This document shows positions 30,035 through 38,705 of a stretch of 64,000 bases of DNA, in pieces. Within the stretch, counting starts at the first letter, position 1; each line of letters starts with the position of its first letter. The stretch is from Gammaproteobacteria bacterium (GTDB taxonomy: Bacteria; Pseudomonadota; Gammaproteobacteria; Pseudomonadales; Pseudomonadaceae). The notes under the pieces are model-generated. The model was given only the letters and a program-made list of their open reading frames with translations. It ran no database searches and was not told the origin of the DNA. The stretch is taken from NCBI GenBank assembly GCA_012728315.1, contig JAAYFI010000026.1:175778-239777 (forward strand), read 5' to 3'. Position numbers and translations under genes: made by a program.

Positions 30035-30400
30035 TCTAGGGTTACTGCATAACGCACGAATTAACCAGCATCTTTCTTGCCGCTTCTGCTCATTTAGATC
30101 ATTATTTTGCAACGTTGATCGGGGTGCTGGATGAGCGTGCATGTCCCGTAGCTTCGCCACGATAAGCGCCTGTGTGCCTCCCCAAAAAAACTGCACATGT
30201 AGACGGCTGTGAGCATGCTCACCGAAGCAGAGCGCATGGCCTTCATGGCCTTAAGTTTTCCTGCTATCTGTCGTTCGCCCTCGCTGTGCTTGAACATATA
30301 AGGCTACCAATTGAACCGCCTTTCTTTTATGATGTATAGGTTGTGTATAGTTTTTGTATGAATTTAGATTGGCTGTTTTCCAGCCGCTCAGTGAGGCATT
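30035..30400. other. Gap between the EAL gene and the BdlA-like gene
   Basis: About 365 bases without a credible gene; short minus-strand frames here lack ribosome-binding sites and family features. A TATAGGTTGTGTATAG-type AT-rich stretch near 30335-30355 may hold the promoter. A small hairpin GGCTG/CAGCC precedes the ribosome-binding site of the next gene at about 30371-30385. Confidence 0.4.
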
Positions 30401-31717
30401 ATGTTCCAGAAAGCGATTAAGAACGCATTGGCCAGTTGCCAAAGCAAACTGCGTCACTATGAGAGTAAATACACTGCGATTAATAGATCGACCGCTCTGA
30501 TAGAGTTCAAGCCCGATGGCACAATCCTTTTTGCCAATGCGAGATTTCTAGCTATTACGGGCTATCGCTTAGACGAACTTGTTGAAAAAAATCATCGCAT
30601 ATTGTGCCCGGCAGAAGCTGTGAGCCGTAGCGAATATCAAAAGTTTTGGGCGCAATTGGCCGCCGGTGAGTTTATTCAAGATCGCTTCTTGCGGCTTGAT
30701 AAAAACGGTAAAGAAATTTGGTTAGAAGCCAGCTATAACCCTATTTTCGATGAGCAAGGTCGGGTTGTCAGCATTCTTAAGCTCGCCACAGATGTAACCG
30801 AGCGGGTTCGCAAAGAGCTGGCTGAGCATGGGGTTATTGAAGCCATTCAGCGCTCTATGGCTGTCATTGAGTTTTCTTTGCAGGGCCAGATCATTACAGC
30901 TAATGATAATTTTTTAACCACTATGGGTTACCGTCTGGACGATCTGCGCGGTCAGCATCACCGCCTTTTATGCCCTTCAGAGTATGCGTGTTCAAGCGAC
31001 TATGTGCAGTTTTGGCAGCGCCTTAATAAAGGCGAGTTTTTCTCTGGACGCTATAGGCGTCTTGATAAATCGCGACGAACTGTCTGGCTGCATGCCACCT
31101 ATAATCCCGTGTTTGATGAACAGGGGTGTTTGGTTAAAATCATCAAGTTTGCCAGCGACATAACCCGACAAGTTGAACAGCAGCAGGCTGAATCTCAAGC
31201 GGCCTCTCTGGCGTATGATATTTCTGCAAAAACCAATACTGATGCACAAAATGGCGCGCAAATCGTACAAAGTACCGCCCAGGTGGTGCAAGGCATTGCT
31301 GGCGAGCTGAATGAGGCGGCGCATAGCATTTTAGCGCTGAGCGAGCAGTCTGAGCAGATCAGTAAAATTGTCCAGACCATTAAGAGTATCGCTGATCAAA
31401 CAAATCTGTTGGCTTTAAACGCAGCCATTGAAGCGGCACGAGCGGGCGAGCAGGGGCGAGGATTTGCTGTGGTTGCCGATGAAGTACGCAGCCTTGCAGG
31501 CCGCACCGCGCAAGCAACAGTAGAGATTGCTGGTGTTGTACAGCAAAATCATGAGCTGGCGCAGTCAGCGGTGAGCAATATGCAGAGCAGTCGTGAGAAA
31601 GTCGAGCAAGGTGTACAGCTGGCCAATCAAGCGGGTGATGCTATTGCAAACATACGTGATGGAGCCACTCAGGTTGTGCAGGCTATACGCGAATTTAGGA
31701 ACACCATGCAGCATTAA
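30401..31717 (+). CDS. Soluble PAS-PAS methyl-accepting chemotaxis-type sensor, BdlA-like
   Basis: A 438-residue protein with no membrane segment. Two PAS domains, at about 30-136 and 150-258, are similar to each other: each has the AN..FL..(M/I)(T)GYRLD..HR(I/L)LCP pattern and ends in a K(L/F)A(T/S)D(V/I)T motif. A coiled MCP signalling domain follows, with the conserved hairpin tip [20 protein letters not shown] at 332-350 that contacts CheA and CheW. The order and spacing match P. aeruginosa BdlA, a biofilm dispersion regulator activated by proteolysis between its PAS domains under c-di-GMP control. Similarity to Aer-type sensors is the alternative. GAGG lies just before the ATG. It follows an intact EAL phosphodiesterase gene. 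Confidence 0.87.
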   Translation: MFQKAIKNALASCQSKLRHYESKYTAINRSTALIEFKPDGTILFANARFLAITGYRLDELVEKNHRILCPAEAVSRSEYQKFWAQLAAGEFIQDRFLRLDKNGKEIWLEASYNPIFDEQGRVVSILKLATDVTERVRKELAEHGVIEAIQRSMAVIEFSLQGQIITANDNFLTTMGYRLDDLRGQHHRLLCPSEYACSSDYVQFWQRLNKGEFFSGRYRRLDKSRRTVWLHATYNPVFDEQGCLVKIIKFASDITRQVEQQQAESQAASLAYDISAKTNTDAQNGAQIVQSTAQVVQGIAGELNEAAHSILALSEQSEQISKIVQTIKSIADQTNLLALNAAIEAARAGEQGRGFAVVADEVRSLAGRTAQATVEIAGVVQQNHELAQSAVSNMQSSREKVEQGVQLANQAGDAIANIRDGATQVVQAIREFRNTMQH

Positions 31718-31898
31718 CAGTAGTCGCCTGACTTCGCACTTTTATGGGCAATGCATGCCCTTTATTGGTGCGTTTAGACCGCCTGTTTAAGCGCTGATGT
31801 TTAAAGTAATAGCTGTAATTTTCTTGTCCGGACGGCTATTTGTTTCCGGCAAAACTTGACCGATGCCGCCACTGCGTCTATTGTGCGCGCACTTTGAA

Positions 31899-32085
31899 TC
31901 TATCAGGTGCGCTGGTTCTGCCAGCCTGAAAAGGGAAGTGAAGCGGCTACTGCCGACTTCCGCTGCCCCCGCAACGGTAAGCGATGCGCTGTACAGCGCG
32001 CGTTTGCTCAATAACCACTGGCGAAAAGCTGGGAAGGTGAGCAAGTGTATTCGTTAGCCCGTAGACCTGCCTAGTAGATATCGAC
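31899..32085 (+). promoter_or_regulatory. Cobalamin (B12) riboswitch upstream of btuB
   Basis: The conserved blocks of the class are present in order: AAAAGGGAAGTG at about 31929-31940, the B12-box region GCTGCCCCCGCAACGGTAAG at 31962-31981, CCACTGGCGAAAAGCTGGGAAGG at 32015-32037 and the closing AGACCTGCC at 32063-32071. It begins about 300 bases before the receptor start on the same strand, so it should repress the receptor when adenosylcobalamin is plentiful. Confidence 0.95.
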
Positions 32086-32094
32086 GGGTGTTGC

Positions 32095-32186
32095 GGAGGG
32101 CTTCACCGTCAAGTGCTGCCTGTCGCCTATTGCATGGGCGCAAGCGCTTGTTTGTGCCCTCCTCAAAGTTTGTATGTATTTTGAGG
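32095..32186 (+). promoter_or_regulatory. Expression platform of the riboswitch: competing helices that can hide the btuB ribosome-binding site
   Basis: CCTCAAA at 32161-32167 can pair with TTTGAGG at 32180-32186, which contains the GAGG Shine-Dalgarno of btuB. An alternative long-range helix pairs GGAGGGC (32095-32101) with GCCCTCC (32156-32162), taking two bases of the anti-ribosome-site strand. This suggests control of translation initiation rather than termination; no U-run terminator is seen. Confidence 0.6.
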
Positions 32187-32197
32187 AATTAACCTAA

Positions 32198-34150
32198 ATG
32201 AAATTATCCCGCCTCGCGCTTGCCGTAGCGCTGTTGCCTGTAGCGACTGTATATGCCGCTGATAAAAACGAAGATGCTTTAAAATTATCCGATACTGTGA
32301 TTACAGGTAATCGTATTGCACAAGAAGACGTGCGTGCTACCTACGCCTCTGAAGTGCATAATGCTGAGGATATTAAAAACTCAGCAGCCATTAATCTGTA
32401 TGACTACTTAGGGCGTTTCAGCTCAGTCAATGTAATGCCGAGCTTCGGTAATCCTTACCAGCAATTATTGGATATGCGTGGTTATGGTATTGGCGATGGT
32501 TACCAGAATATAGTAGTGACGATTAACGGTCGCCGTTTAAATAATATTGATATGCAGCCGCAGTTACTCAGCAGCATTCCTCTTAACAGTATCGAGCGGA
32601 TCGAGATTATTAAAGGCAGTGGCTCCGTTGCGCAAGGTGATGGGGCGATGGCCGGTATTATTAATATTGTTACCAAAGATCAAACCGGAGTTGACCTGAG
32701 CATTGCGGCTGGTAGCGATGGTTACTCTACAGCCAGTGTTAGCGCAGGGTTGAGTGAAGAGCTGTTTGCTTTGCAGGTTTTGGCCGATAATAGCAGTAGT
32801 GATGGCCAGCGTAAGAAAGATGCTAATGGTAAGACAGATGAATCAGATGCAGATAATTTATCTGCCACGTTGAAGGTCTTTCCCGTTGATGGACTAGAGT
32901 TGCGTGTGGGCAAGGACCGTACGCGAATTGATACCATTTATGGCAATTCACTTACGAAACTGCAGTTTAATAAAAAGCCATCTCAGCCTAGAGGGTCTGC
33001 TTCAGTTTATACAGAGCAAGAGTTTAAAACTGATACTAACCGTTTAGGTGCCAGCTACCAAGCTAATGAGCTACTGTCGTTTAATGTCGATCATGCTATT
33101 GAAAAGAAAGAGTCTGAGTATGCTGGTTCCGCCCCCAGTAAGTACGATTATCGCTCCACTGACTTTTCCAGTCAGCTTGCACTTGATAGCTTGACGCTGA
33201 CCGCAGGCGCGCAACTGTTTGATGGCGAGCGCAAAGCCTTCGGCTCGACTATTAATAAAGACAATCAAGGTATTTACCTGCAGGGGCTTTATGCTCTAGG
33301 TAACACAACGCTTAGTGCCGGTGCGCGCCATGAGAAAGTTAAGTATAAGCACAAGGATACTTCTAAGCTTAAAGCTGATCACTCATTGGATGCTTGGGAT
33401 ATTGGTATTAACCATCAATATAACCAAGAGCTAAGCGTATTTGCTAACCTGAATCAAGGTTTCCAAACGCCTGATATTGATCGGTTTTTTAAATCAGTTT
33501 ATGACCCAATCACGTATGAGCTTATAGGTACTGAGTTCAATAGCTTTATCAAGCCAGCTAAAAGTAAAACTCTGAACATCGGTCTTAATCACGTAACCGA
33601 GCGCAACAAGCTTAAGGTCACCAGCTTTTATTCCAAGCTGAAAAATGAAATTTATTATTACAATTATAATTATGCTAATACCAATACCAACCTCGACAAA
33701 TCTCATAAATACGGTCTAGAAATTCAGGATAACTTCCAAGTTACTCCAGAGCTATTGACTCGAATTAACTACGCTTGGACGCGTGCGAAAATCGATAAAG
33801 AAAATGAAAACAATGGTGCTTATAACGGTAAAAATCTACCCGGTGTTTCAGAGCACAGCATCACTGCTGGCCTAGATTACAGAATCGTTAAAGACGGCAC
33901 CTTAACGCTGACGCAAAACTGGCGCAGCCGTGCCTATGCGGCCAATGATTTTGCTAATGACTTTGATCAAAAACAAAAAGCTTATAACACCACCGATCTA
34001 GGTTATTCACACAAAATCGATAAGTTCACGCTTTTTGCCCAGGTGAATAACGTCTTTGATAAGAAAAATGGTTTATGGGTACGAGATGATGCAATTTATC
34101 CGGTTAACTTTACCCGTACATGGTATGCCGGAGTTCGCGCCTCGTTTTAA
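32198..34150 (+). CDS. btuB: TonB-dependent outer-membrane receptor, BtuB-like cobalamin transporter
   Basis: A 650-residue outer-membrane receptor. A signal peptide ends near AVYA at about residue 21. The mature N-terminus has a TonB-box-like DTVITG, then the plug domain with LLDMRGYGIGDGYQNIVVTINGRR, SSIPLNSIERIEIIKGSGSVAQGDGA and GIINIVTKD. A 22-strand barrel is expected from about residue 150, and the last residue is Phe, as outer-membrane proteins require. The cobalamin riboswitch directly upstream makes a corrinoid the likely ligand; the sequence alone would only say TonB receptor. The periplasmic BtuF and the BtuCD transporter are not in this window. Expression should be low when B12 is abundant. 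Confidence 0.9.
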   Translation: MKLSRLALAVALLPVATVYAADKNEDALKLSDTVITGNRIAQEDVRATYASEVHNAEDIKNSAAINLYDYLGRFSSVNVMPSFGNPYQQLLDMRGYGIGDGYQNIVVTINGRRLNNIDMQPQLLSSIPLNSIERIEIIKGSGSVAQGDGAMAGIINIVTKDQTGVDLSIAAGSDGYSTASVSAGLSEELFALQVLADNSSSDGQRKKDANGKTDESDADNLSATLKVFPVDGLELRVGKDRTRIDTIYGNSLTKLQFNKKPSQPRGSASVYTEQEFKTDTNRLGASYQANELLSFNVDHAIEKKESEYAGSAPSKYDYRSTDFSSQLALDSLTLTAGAQLFDGERKAFGSTINKDNQGIYLQGLYALGNTTLSAGARHEKVKYKHKDTSKLKADHSLDAWDIGINHQYNQELSVFANLNQGFQTPDIDRFFKSVYDPITYELIGTEFNSFIKPAKSKTLNIGLNHVTERNKLKVTSFYSKLKNEIYYYNYNYANTNTNLDKSHKYGLEIQDNFQVTPELLTRINYAWTRAKIDKENENNGAYNGKNLPGVSEHSITAGLDYRIVKDGTLTLTQNWRSRAYAANDFANDFDQKQKAYNTTDLGYSHKIDKFTLFAQVNNVFDKKNGLWVRDDAIYPVNFTRTWYAGVRASF

Positions 34151-34294
34151 GTAATAGGTTGTTTATAGCCATTAAGTCGATGCGGGTTGCAGGGTTTGGA
34201 CTTTGAGCGTACTAATGGCTCTACTTGTGTTGCTATGATGTTAAAGGCTTTAAAAGCGCCGCTCCAAAGCTCTAAGCAACGATAATGCTCAACC

Positions 34295-34399
34295 GCAGAT
34301 GGTGCTGTTGCTGCGACAAGCGAAGCCAAGGATGGCGTAGCGCCCGAATTGAGCCCAGGATGGGCTCATTGAGGGAAAAGCAGCAATAGCACCATCTGC
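34295..34399. repeat. Nested palindromic element
   Basis: The outer arms GCAGATGGTGCTGTTGCTGC (34295-34314) and its near-exact inverse complement (34380-34399, one mismatch) enclose 65 bases. Inside is a second perfect hairpin, TGAGCCCA (34350-34357) with TGGGCTCA (34361-34368). The inner part has the look of the dispersed intergenic repeats found in pseudomonads. It lies between the convergent btuB and trmA genes, so it may also act as a terminator. Confidence 0.7.
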
Positions 34400-34580
34400 A
34401 CACGCACGTCCCTGCAAGCCCCAACCGTCTCTGCAAACCACACCCCACGCACGCCCCCGCCAGCCACAACCGTCCTTACAAAGCCACACTCCACGCACGC
34501 CCCTACAAACCAAACCCCACACACATCCCTGCAAGCCACACCCCACCGCATACCACCGCAAAGCCCCAACACCACACAAC
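34400..34580. repeat. C-rich degenerate tandem repeat (about 45-base period)
   Basis: The plus strand is rich in C and A with few T. Short words recur: AACCGTC at 34423 and 34468 (45 apart), CCACGCACGC at 34445 and 34491 (46 apart), CCTGCAAGCC at 34411 and 34528. Two units of about 45 bases are clear and the remainder is a scrambled copy. The minus strand carries many runs of three to five G. It abuts the palindrome at 34295-34399 and ends before the trmA stop. Function unknown. Confidence 0.75.
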
Positions 34581-34589
34581 AAATCAGAG

Positions 34590-35678
34590 CTATTTACGCT
34601 CCAACAACACCCCGCTTTCCATATGATCCGTCCACGGAAACTGATCAAACAACGCCGCTTGCGTAATCCGATGCGTATCACTGAGCTGACGAATATTCTC
34701 AACTAAGGTTTCCGGATTACAAGAAATATACAAAATCCGCGGAAAGCGTCGCACCAACTCACAGGTATCAGCATCCATACCCGCACGCGGCGGATCCACA
34801 AACACCGTACCAAACTCATAACTGCCCAAATCAATCTCAGCTAAACGCCGAAACTCACGCACACCATTGAGCGCTTGCGTCAACTCTTCGGCAGATAAAC
34901 GCACCAGTTCGATATTATCAATCTGGTTATCCACTAAATTCGCCAACGCCGCATTCACCGAGCTTTTACTGATCTCCGTCGCCAGCACCTTACGCACTCG
35001 CGTCGACAGCGGCAGCGTAAAATTACCATTACCGCAATACAGCTCCAGCAAATCATCCGGCTGCTCGCCCAACACCGTATACGCCCAGTTCAGCATATGC
35101 GTATTCACCGCACCATTGGGCTGAGTAAAAGCCCCTTCAGGCTGACGGTAGCTAAACACACGACCCGCCACATTCAATTCTTCGACAACATAATCACGGC
35201 CTATGACCGTGCGCTTGCCACGCGAACGCCCCACAATACTCACCTGCAACTGACTGGCCAGCTGTTCAGCGGCAGCCTGCCAAGCAGCGTCTAAAGGACG
35301 GTGGTAGCACAGAGTGATCAGAGCCTCGCCCGACAGCGTGGTTAAAAACTCCACCTGAAAGAGCCGTTCTGACAACGCTGCACTGCTACGCCAAGCTTCT
35401 TTTAAGCGCGGCATCAGCTGGTTAATCAGCTTGCTTGCAATGGGGAAGTTATCAATAAAAATTGGCGTGCGATTATCGCCCGGAGCAAACATTGCATAAT
35501 GGCGCTCATCCCCCTCGCGCCAGAGACGGAACTCAGCGCGTAAACGGTAGTTTTGCGGGGCTGAAGCAAAGACCTGCGCTTCTGGCGCATTAAACTGTGC
35601 AAGCAAATGGCGTAAACGTGCTTGCTTGGCGTTGAGCTGCTCTAAGTAAGCGCTGGGAGAGTAGTCAGAATTTAGCAT
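34590..35678 (-). CDS. trmA: tRNA (uracil-5-)-methyltransferase TrmA
   Basis: TrmA uses S-adenosylmethionine to make ribothymidine at position 54 of the T-loop of tRNAs, and in E. coli it also acts on tmRNA. The 362-residue length matches the family. The SAM-binding motif is in [17 protein letters not shown], with [11 protein letters not shown] downstream. The catalytic nucleophile is Cys320 in ISCNPETL, and the general base is Glu354 in DHMES. It lacks the N-terminal TRAM domain and iron-sulfur cysteines of RlmD, which supports TrmA. Its ATG overlaps the stop of the upstream purine permease by one base, so the two are translationally coupled, an odd functional pairing. Confidence 0.97.
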   Translation of the reverse strand: MLNSDYSPSAYLEQLNAKQARLRHLLAQFNAPEAQVFASAPQNYRLRAEFRLWREGDERHYAMFAPGDNRTPIFIDNFPIASKLINQLMPRLKEAWRSSAALSERLFQVEFLTTLSGEALITLCYHRPLDAAWQAAAEQLASQLQVSIVGRSRGKRTVIGRDYVVEELNVAGRVFSYRQPEGAFTQPNGAVNTHMLNWAYTVLGEQPDDLLELYCGNGNFTLPLSTRVRKVLATEISKSSVNAALANLVDNQIDNIELVRLSAEELTQALNGVREFRRLAEIDLGSYEFGTVFVDPPRAGMDADTCELVRRFPRILYISCNPETLVENIRQLSDTHRITQAALFDQFPWTDHMESGVLLERK

Positions 35679-36970
35679 CAGGCAAAGAAACCCAGTTTAA
35701 TAATGAACAGGATAGATAAAACCCACATCGCGCTATTGATGTCTTTCCAGCGGCCGCCCAGTAACTTAATGGCTGTCCAGCTGATAAAACCAAAAGCAAT
35801 ACCGTTGGCAATAGAAAAGGTCAAAGGCATGGCTAACGCTGCGACAACCACGGGCGCGGCAACAGTGAGGTCATCCCAATCGATGCGTGCCAAACCGCTG
35901 GTCATTAACACCGCCACAAAAAATAAAGCAGGTGCAGTGGCGTAAGCAGGGATAGCTGAGGCCAAAGGCGCGAAGAATAAACTCAGTAAAAATAAGACAG
36001 CAACCACGCAAGCGGTAAGCCCCGTACGGCCACCTACGGCGATACCTGCCGCCGATTCGACAAAACTTGTGGTGGTTGACGTGCCCATGCAAGCGCCAGC
36101 CATAGTGGCAGTGCTATCAGCTAATAGAGCGCGGCCTAAGCGTGGCATCTGACCGTCTTTATCCATCAGATTGGCACGCTGTGCTACGCCAATCAGGGTG
36201 CCGGAGGTGTCGAATAAATCAACAAACAAAAAGGCAAAAATCACACTGACCAAGCCGACATCTAAGGCCCCGACAATATCCAGCTTCATCAGGGTGGGCA
36301 TCATGCTCGGTGGCATGCTCATCACACCATTTAAGCTGGAGAAGCCTAAGGCAATCGAGACGCCAGTGATCAGCAAAATACCAATCATAACGGCACCGGT
36401 GATCTGGCGGTAAGCCAGTGCCACAATCACAGCAAAGCCCAGAGAGGCCAAAATAGGACCCGGTTGGGCTAAATCGCCAAGGGTCACTAAGGTGTCAGGG
36501 TTGCCCACAACAATGCCTGCGTTTTTTAACGCAATTAATGCGAGAAACAGGCCAATACCCGCGCTGATTGCCGAGCGTAGCGGCATAGGAATGCTGTTAA
36601 TAATCCATTCGCGGATTTTGAAAATCGACATGGCGAAAAACAAAAAGCCCGAGATAAAAACAGCACCTAACGCCACTTCCCAAGAGTAGCCCATGGTGCC
36701 AACCACGGTGTAGGTAAAGAACGCGTTAAGGCCCATGCCCGGCGCTAGGGCAATAGGGTAGTTGGCAATCAGACCCATAATTGCAGAGCCAATCGCGCCG
36801 GCTAAGCAGGTGGCAACAAATACTGCGCCATGATCCATGCCAATTTCAGCCAGCATATTGGGGTTTACAAAAAGGATATAGGCCATGGTTAGGAAGGTGG
36901 TAATACCTGCCAAAACTTCGGTGCGGAAGTTGGTGTTGTTGGCCTGCAACTGAAAAAGTCTTTCCAACAT
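35678..36970 (-). CDS. NCS2 family adenine/guanine/hypoxanthine permease (AzgA-like)
   Basis: An inner-membrane purine base:proton symporter. From the family start [19 protein letters not shown] at ATG 36970 the product is 430 residues; the frame is open a further 33 codons upstream without support. About 12-14 membrane segments are visible. AzgA signatures are [37 protein letters not shown] and [22 protein letters not shown]. Exact substrate among adenine, guanine and hypoxanthine cannot be read. It couples to trmA downstream by a one-base overlap. The hpt gene elsewhere in the window would use its product. It differs from the uracil-type NCS2 protein at 4050-5330. Confidence 0.92.
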   Translation of the reverse strand: MLERLFQLQANNTNFRTEVLAGITTFLTMAYILFVNPNMLAEIGMDHGAVFVATCLAGAIGSAIMGLIANYPIALAPGMGLNAFFTYTVVGTMGYSWEVALGAVFISGFLFFAMSIFKIREWIINSIPMPLRSAISAGIGLFLALIALKNAGIVVGNPDTLVTLGDLAQPGPILASLGFAVIVALAYRQITGAVMIGILLITGVSIALGFSSLNGVMSMPPSMMPTLMKLDIVGALDVGLVSVIFAFLFVDLFDTSGTLIGVAQRANLMDKDGQMPRLGRALLADSTATMAGACMGTSTTTSFVESAAGIAVGGRTGLTACVVAVLFLLSLFFAPLASAIPAYATAPALFFVAVLMTSGLARIDWDDLTVAAPVVVAALAMPLTFSIANGIAFGFISWTAIKLLGGRWKDINSAMWVLSILFIIKLGFFA

Positions 36971-37143
36971 AGGATGTGTGCCTGCGAAAAACGCAAATAA
37001 TAGCAGTCTGTGGGTGAAAATGCAGGGGCTTTGCTGCTTTATAAGCAGTGGCCACTGCTGCTCGATCAAGCGCAGCAGCAGGTGTTCACAAGGGGTTTGT
37101 TATGCTGCTGGCTATTTAGGTGGGGCTGCGTACATCAAAAACT

Positions 37144-37229
37144 GTCACTGCGAGCGTAGCGAGGTCATTGGATTGGCTATATGCATCAGCGCGTTGCTGA
37201 TAGCCACCGCGCCTCGCTGCGCGCAATCA
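37144..37229. repeat. REP-like palindromic intergenic element
   Basis: Between the purine permease and the cNMP-binding gene lies CACTGCGAGCGTAGCGAGGT at the left and GCCTCGCTGCGCGCAATCA at the right, imperfect inverse complements of each other. The centre forms a tighter hairpin, GGCTAT with ATAGCC and CAGC with GCTG. The GCGAGCGTAGCGAGG word followed by ATTGGAT resembles a widespread family of bacterial dispersed repeats (TGCGAGCGAAGCGAGGCAAT type). Only one copy is in the window. Confidence 0.6.
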
Positions 37230-37234
37230 GGGTG

Positions 37235-38047
37235 TTAATCAGTGCTTTCCTGATCTTTTAGTTTGTGGCGCAAACTGGTGATTTCTTGGTTCATCAGATC
37301 AATACGGCGCGCCATGCTTTCGATTAAGCTGTGGGCGATCCGCGGGTTGTTATGCATCAGACTGAGAAACTGATCTTTAGGGATCACCATTACTGTGCAG
37401 GGCTCGCTGGCAATCACAGTGGCGTTGCGGCGCTCTTCTGTGAATACTGCCATGGCGCCAAAGATTTCGTCTTTTTCAACATCACCGACTTTTTCACCAT
37501 TTACCCAAGCTTCGGCATGGCCTTCAATGATAATAAACACATTGTCGGCAATATCGCCTTGGTGAATCAGCTCTTCACCTGCGGCAAAACTTTGGAAACC
37601 GGTGGCTGGACGAATTTCGGGCTGTTTAAGTCGAGCCAAGGCATCGGTCAGTAAAGCTGAGTGGCCGAGCAAATAGAATGTGAACAGTTCTTGGCGATCA
37701 CTGCAGGCGGCAATATGTTTAAACACATCGCGTCGTTCATAAGGAAGCAGGCGAATGGTTTCTTCGCTGGAATACTGATAGGCAGGGAATTCAAAATCCT
37801 GTCGTAAGCCGAGCAAATCCCCTTCCTGTAGGTAGAAAAATGGGCGGCTATCAATAAAAGTATGGATTAAGCCACTATCAATTAAAAACAAGTGATGGTT
37901 GGGCAGTAAAGAGGAAAGGTTTGTGCATTGCTCTATTTCAATGGGCTCGGCACAAGGCTGTAAACCTTCGAGTAATTCACGCGGAATAGCTTTCAGACGA
38001 TTTATCAGCTTATCGGCATAGGCCGGCTGCTCACCGAGTAGATACAT
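37235..38047 (-). CDS. Tandem cyclic-nucleotide-binding domain protein without DNA-binding domain
   Basis: A 270-residue cytoplasmic protein. Residues about 145-250 form a cyclic-nucleotide-binding domain: GEELIHQGDIADNVFIIIEG, the phosphate-binding cassette region DEIFGAMAVFTEERRNATVIA with its Glu and Arg, then VIPKDQFLSLM. Residues about 30-120 look like a second, eroded copy, with HHLFLIDSGLI and YLQEGDLLGL but no cassette arginine. The C-terminus is a short coiled coil (MNQEITSLRHKLKDQ) and no helix-turn-helix is present. It is therefore not a Crp or Vfr factor; it may regulate a partner protein in response to cAMP or another nucleotide. The cAMP phosphodiesterase gene cpdA lies about 660 bases away, divergent. 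Confidence 0.85.
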   Translation of the reverse strand: MYLLGEQPAYADKLINRLKAIPRELLEGLQPCAEPIEIEQCTNLSSLLPNHHLFLIDSGLIHTFIDSRPFFYLQEGDLLGLRQDFEFPAYQYSSEETIRLLPYERRDVFKHIAACSDRQELFTFYLLGHSALLTDALARLKQPEIRPATGFQSFAAGEELIHQGDIADNVFIIIEGHAEAWVNGEKVGDVEKDEIFGAMAVFTEERRNATVIASEPCTVMVIPKDQFLSLMHNNPRIAHSLIESMARRIDLMNQEITSLRHKLKDQESTD

Positions 38048-38185
38048 AACAAAAAATCCCTAAACTAACGACAAGGTATGAGCTAAAACAAGAAAACATT
38101 AGTCTGCATAGCTAATGAAGTAAATCACTATATCTGCAGATTGTGAGCTGGCGCAATGTACCTGCTTATATTGTGCCTATTGGGC

Positions 38186-38539
38186 TTATTTTATATCGCA
38201 ACGTAAGCGCGTGCCTGCGGTCAACGACATAATAATTTCTTCTGCGGATAAATTATGCGCAAAGTAGCAGCCCGAGATTTTCGCGCGATTTAAACTGGCC
38301 CCTTCAAGTAGCGCATCACGAAAATCAATGCCGCGTAAATCACAGCTGCGCAGGTAAGCATCACGTAGATCAAGGCCCTTGGCATCCAGTCCGCGCAGGT
38401 TTAAACCGCGTAAATCAGCCCCTTGTAGATTGATGGGGGCAGAGGTTAAAAACTGTGCTTTTTGGCTGTTAAAGCTGTCTATGTGCTCTTCTATGAGGAG
38501 CTGGTACAGAGGGTGTGCAAGTTTTCTTGGTCGGCTCAT
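38186..38539 (-). CDS. Pentapeptide-repeat protein
   Basis: A 117-residue protein beginning MSRPRKLAHPLYQLLIEEHI at ATG 38539, with GGGAG 7 bases upstream; a longer frame to 38599 has no such site. Residues about 37-90 are pentapeptide repeats of the A(D/N)LXX type: NLQGADLRGLNLRGLDAKGL, then DLRDAYLRSCDLRGIDFRDA, which fold into a right-handed quadrilateral beta-helix. Some pentapeptide proteins (Qnr, MfpA) protect gyrase and topoisomerase IV. This one is much shorter, so that role is only a thought prompted by parE and parC nearby. Function unknown. Confidence 0.8.
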   Translation of the reverse strand: MSRPRKLAHPLYQLLIEEHIDSFNSQKAQFLTSAPINLQGADLRGLNLRGLDAKGLDLRDAYLRSCDLRGIDFRDALLEGASLNRAKISGCYFAHNLSAEEIIMSLTAGTRLRCDIK

Positions 38540-38617
38540 GATCACGCTCCCACTGACTGCATGGTCCTTGAGTATAGGCATTGTTTCCAAATAAAGCACA
38601 AGTGACTAAATTTTTAA

Positions 38618-38640
38618 TGAATGTGAACTGATCTTGTGTG
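38618..38640 (+). promoter_or_regulatory. Possible half-conserved Vfr/CRP-type site upstream of cpdA
   Basis: ATGTGAACTGATCTTGTGTG contains a perfect TGTGA half-site, but the second half (TTGTG) does not match TCACA. In P. aeruginosa Vfr activates cpdA (established knowledge), which is the only reason to list this weak site. Confidence 0.2.
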
Positions 38641-38705
38641 TTTGATTTGCTCTATATGAGAACTGTACGCATAATTGATCGGGTCTAAATTAATGGAGAG
38701 GGGCC

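Noticed and set aside
30094-30297. 67-residue minus-strand frame between the EAL and BdlA-like genes
   Set aside because: Looked briefly like a small membrane toxin (a short hydrophobic run), but it lacks a start site, an antisense RNA partner and a family match.
34400-34580. Possible CRISPR array
   Set aside because: Units are degenerate and contiguous, with no constant-length unique spacers and no cas genes.
34289-34702. 137-residue minus-strand frame rich in Cys, Gly and Trp with a 15-residue repeat
   Set aside because: It is the translation of the C-rich repeat and palindrome, starts inside trmA in another frame and has no ribosome-binding site. The DNA repeat is reported instead.
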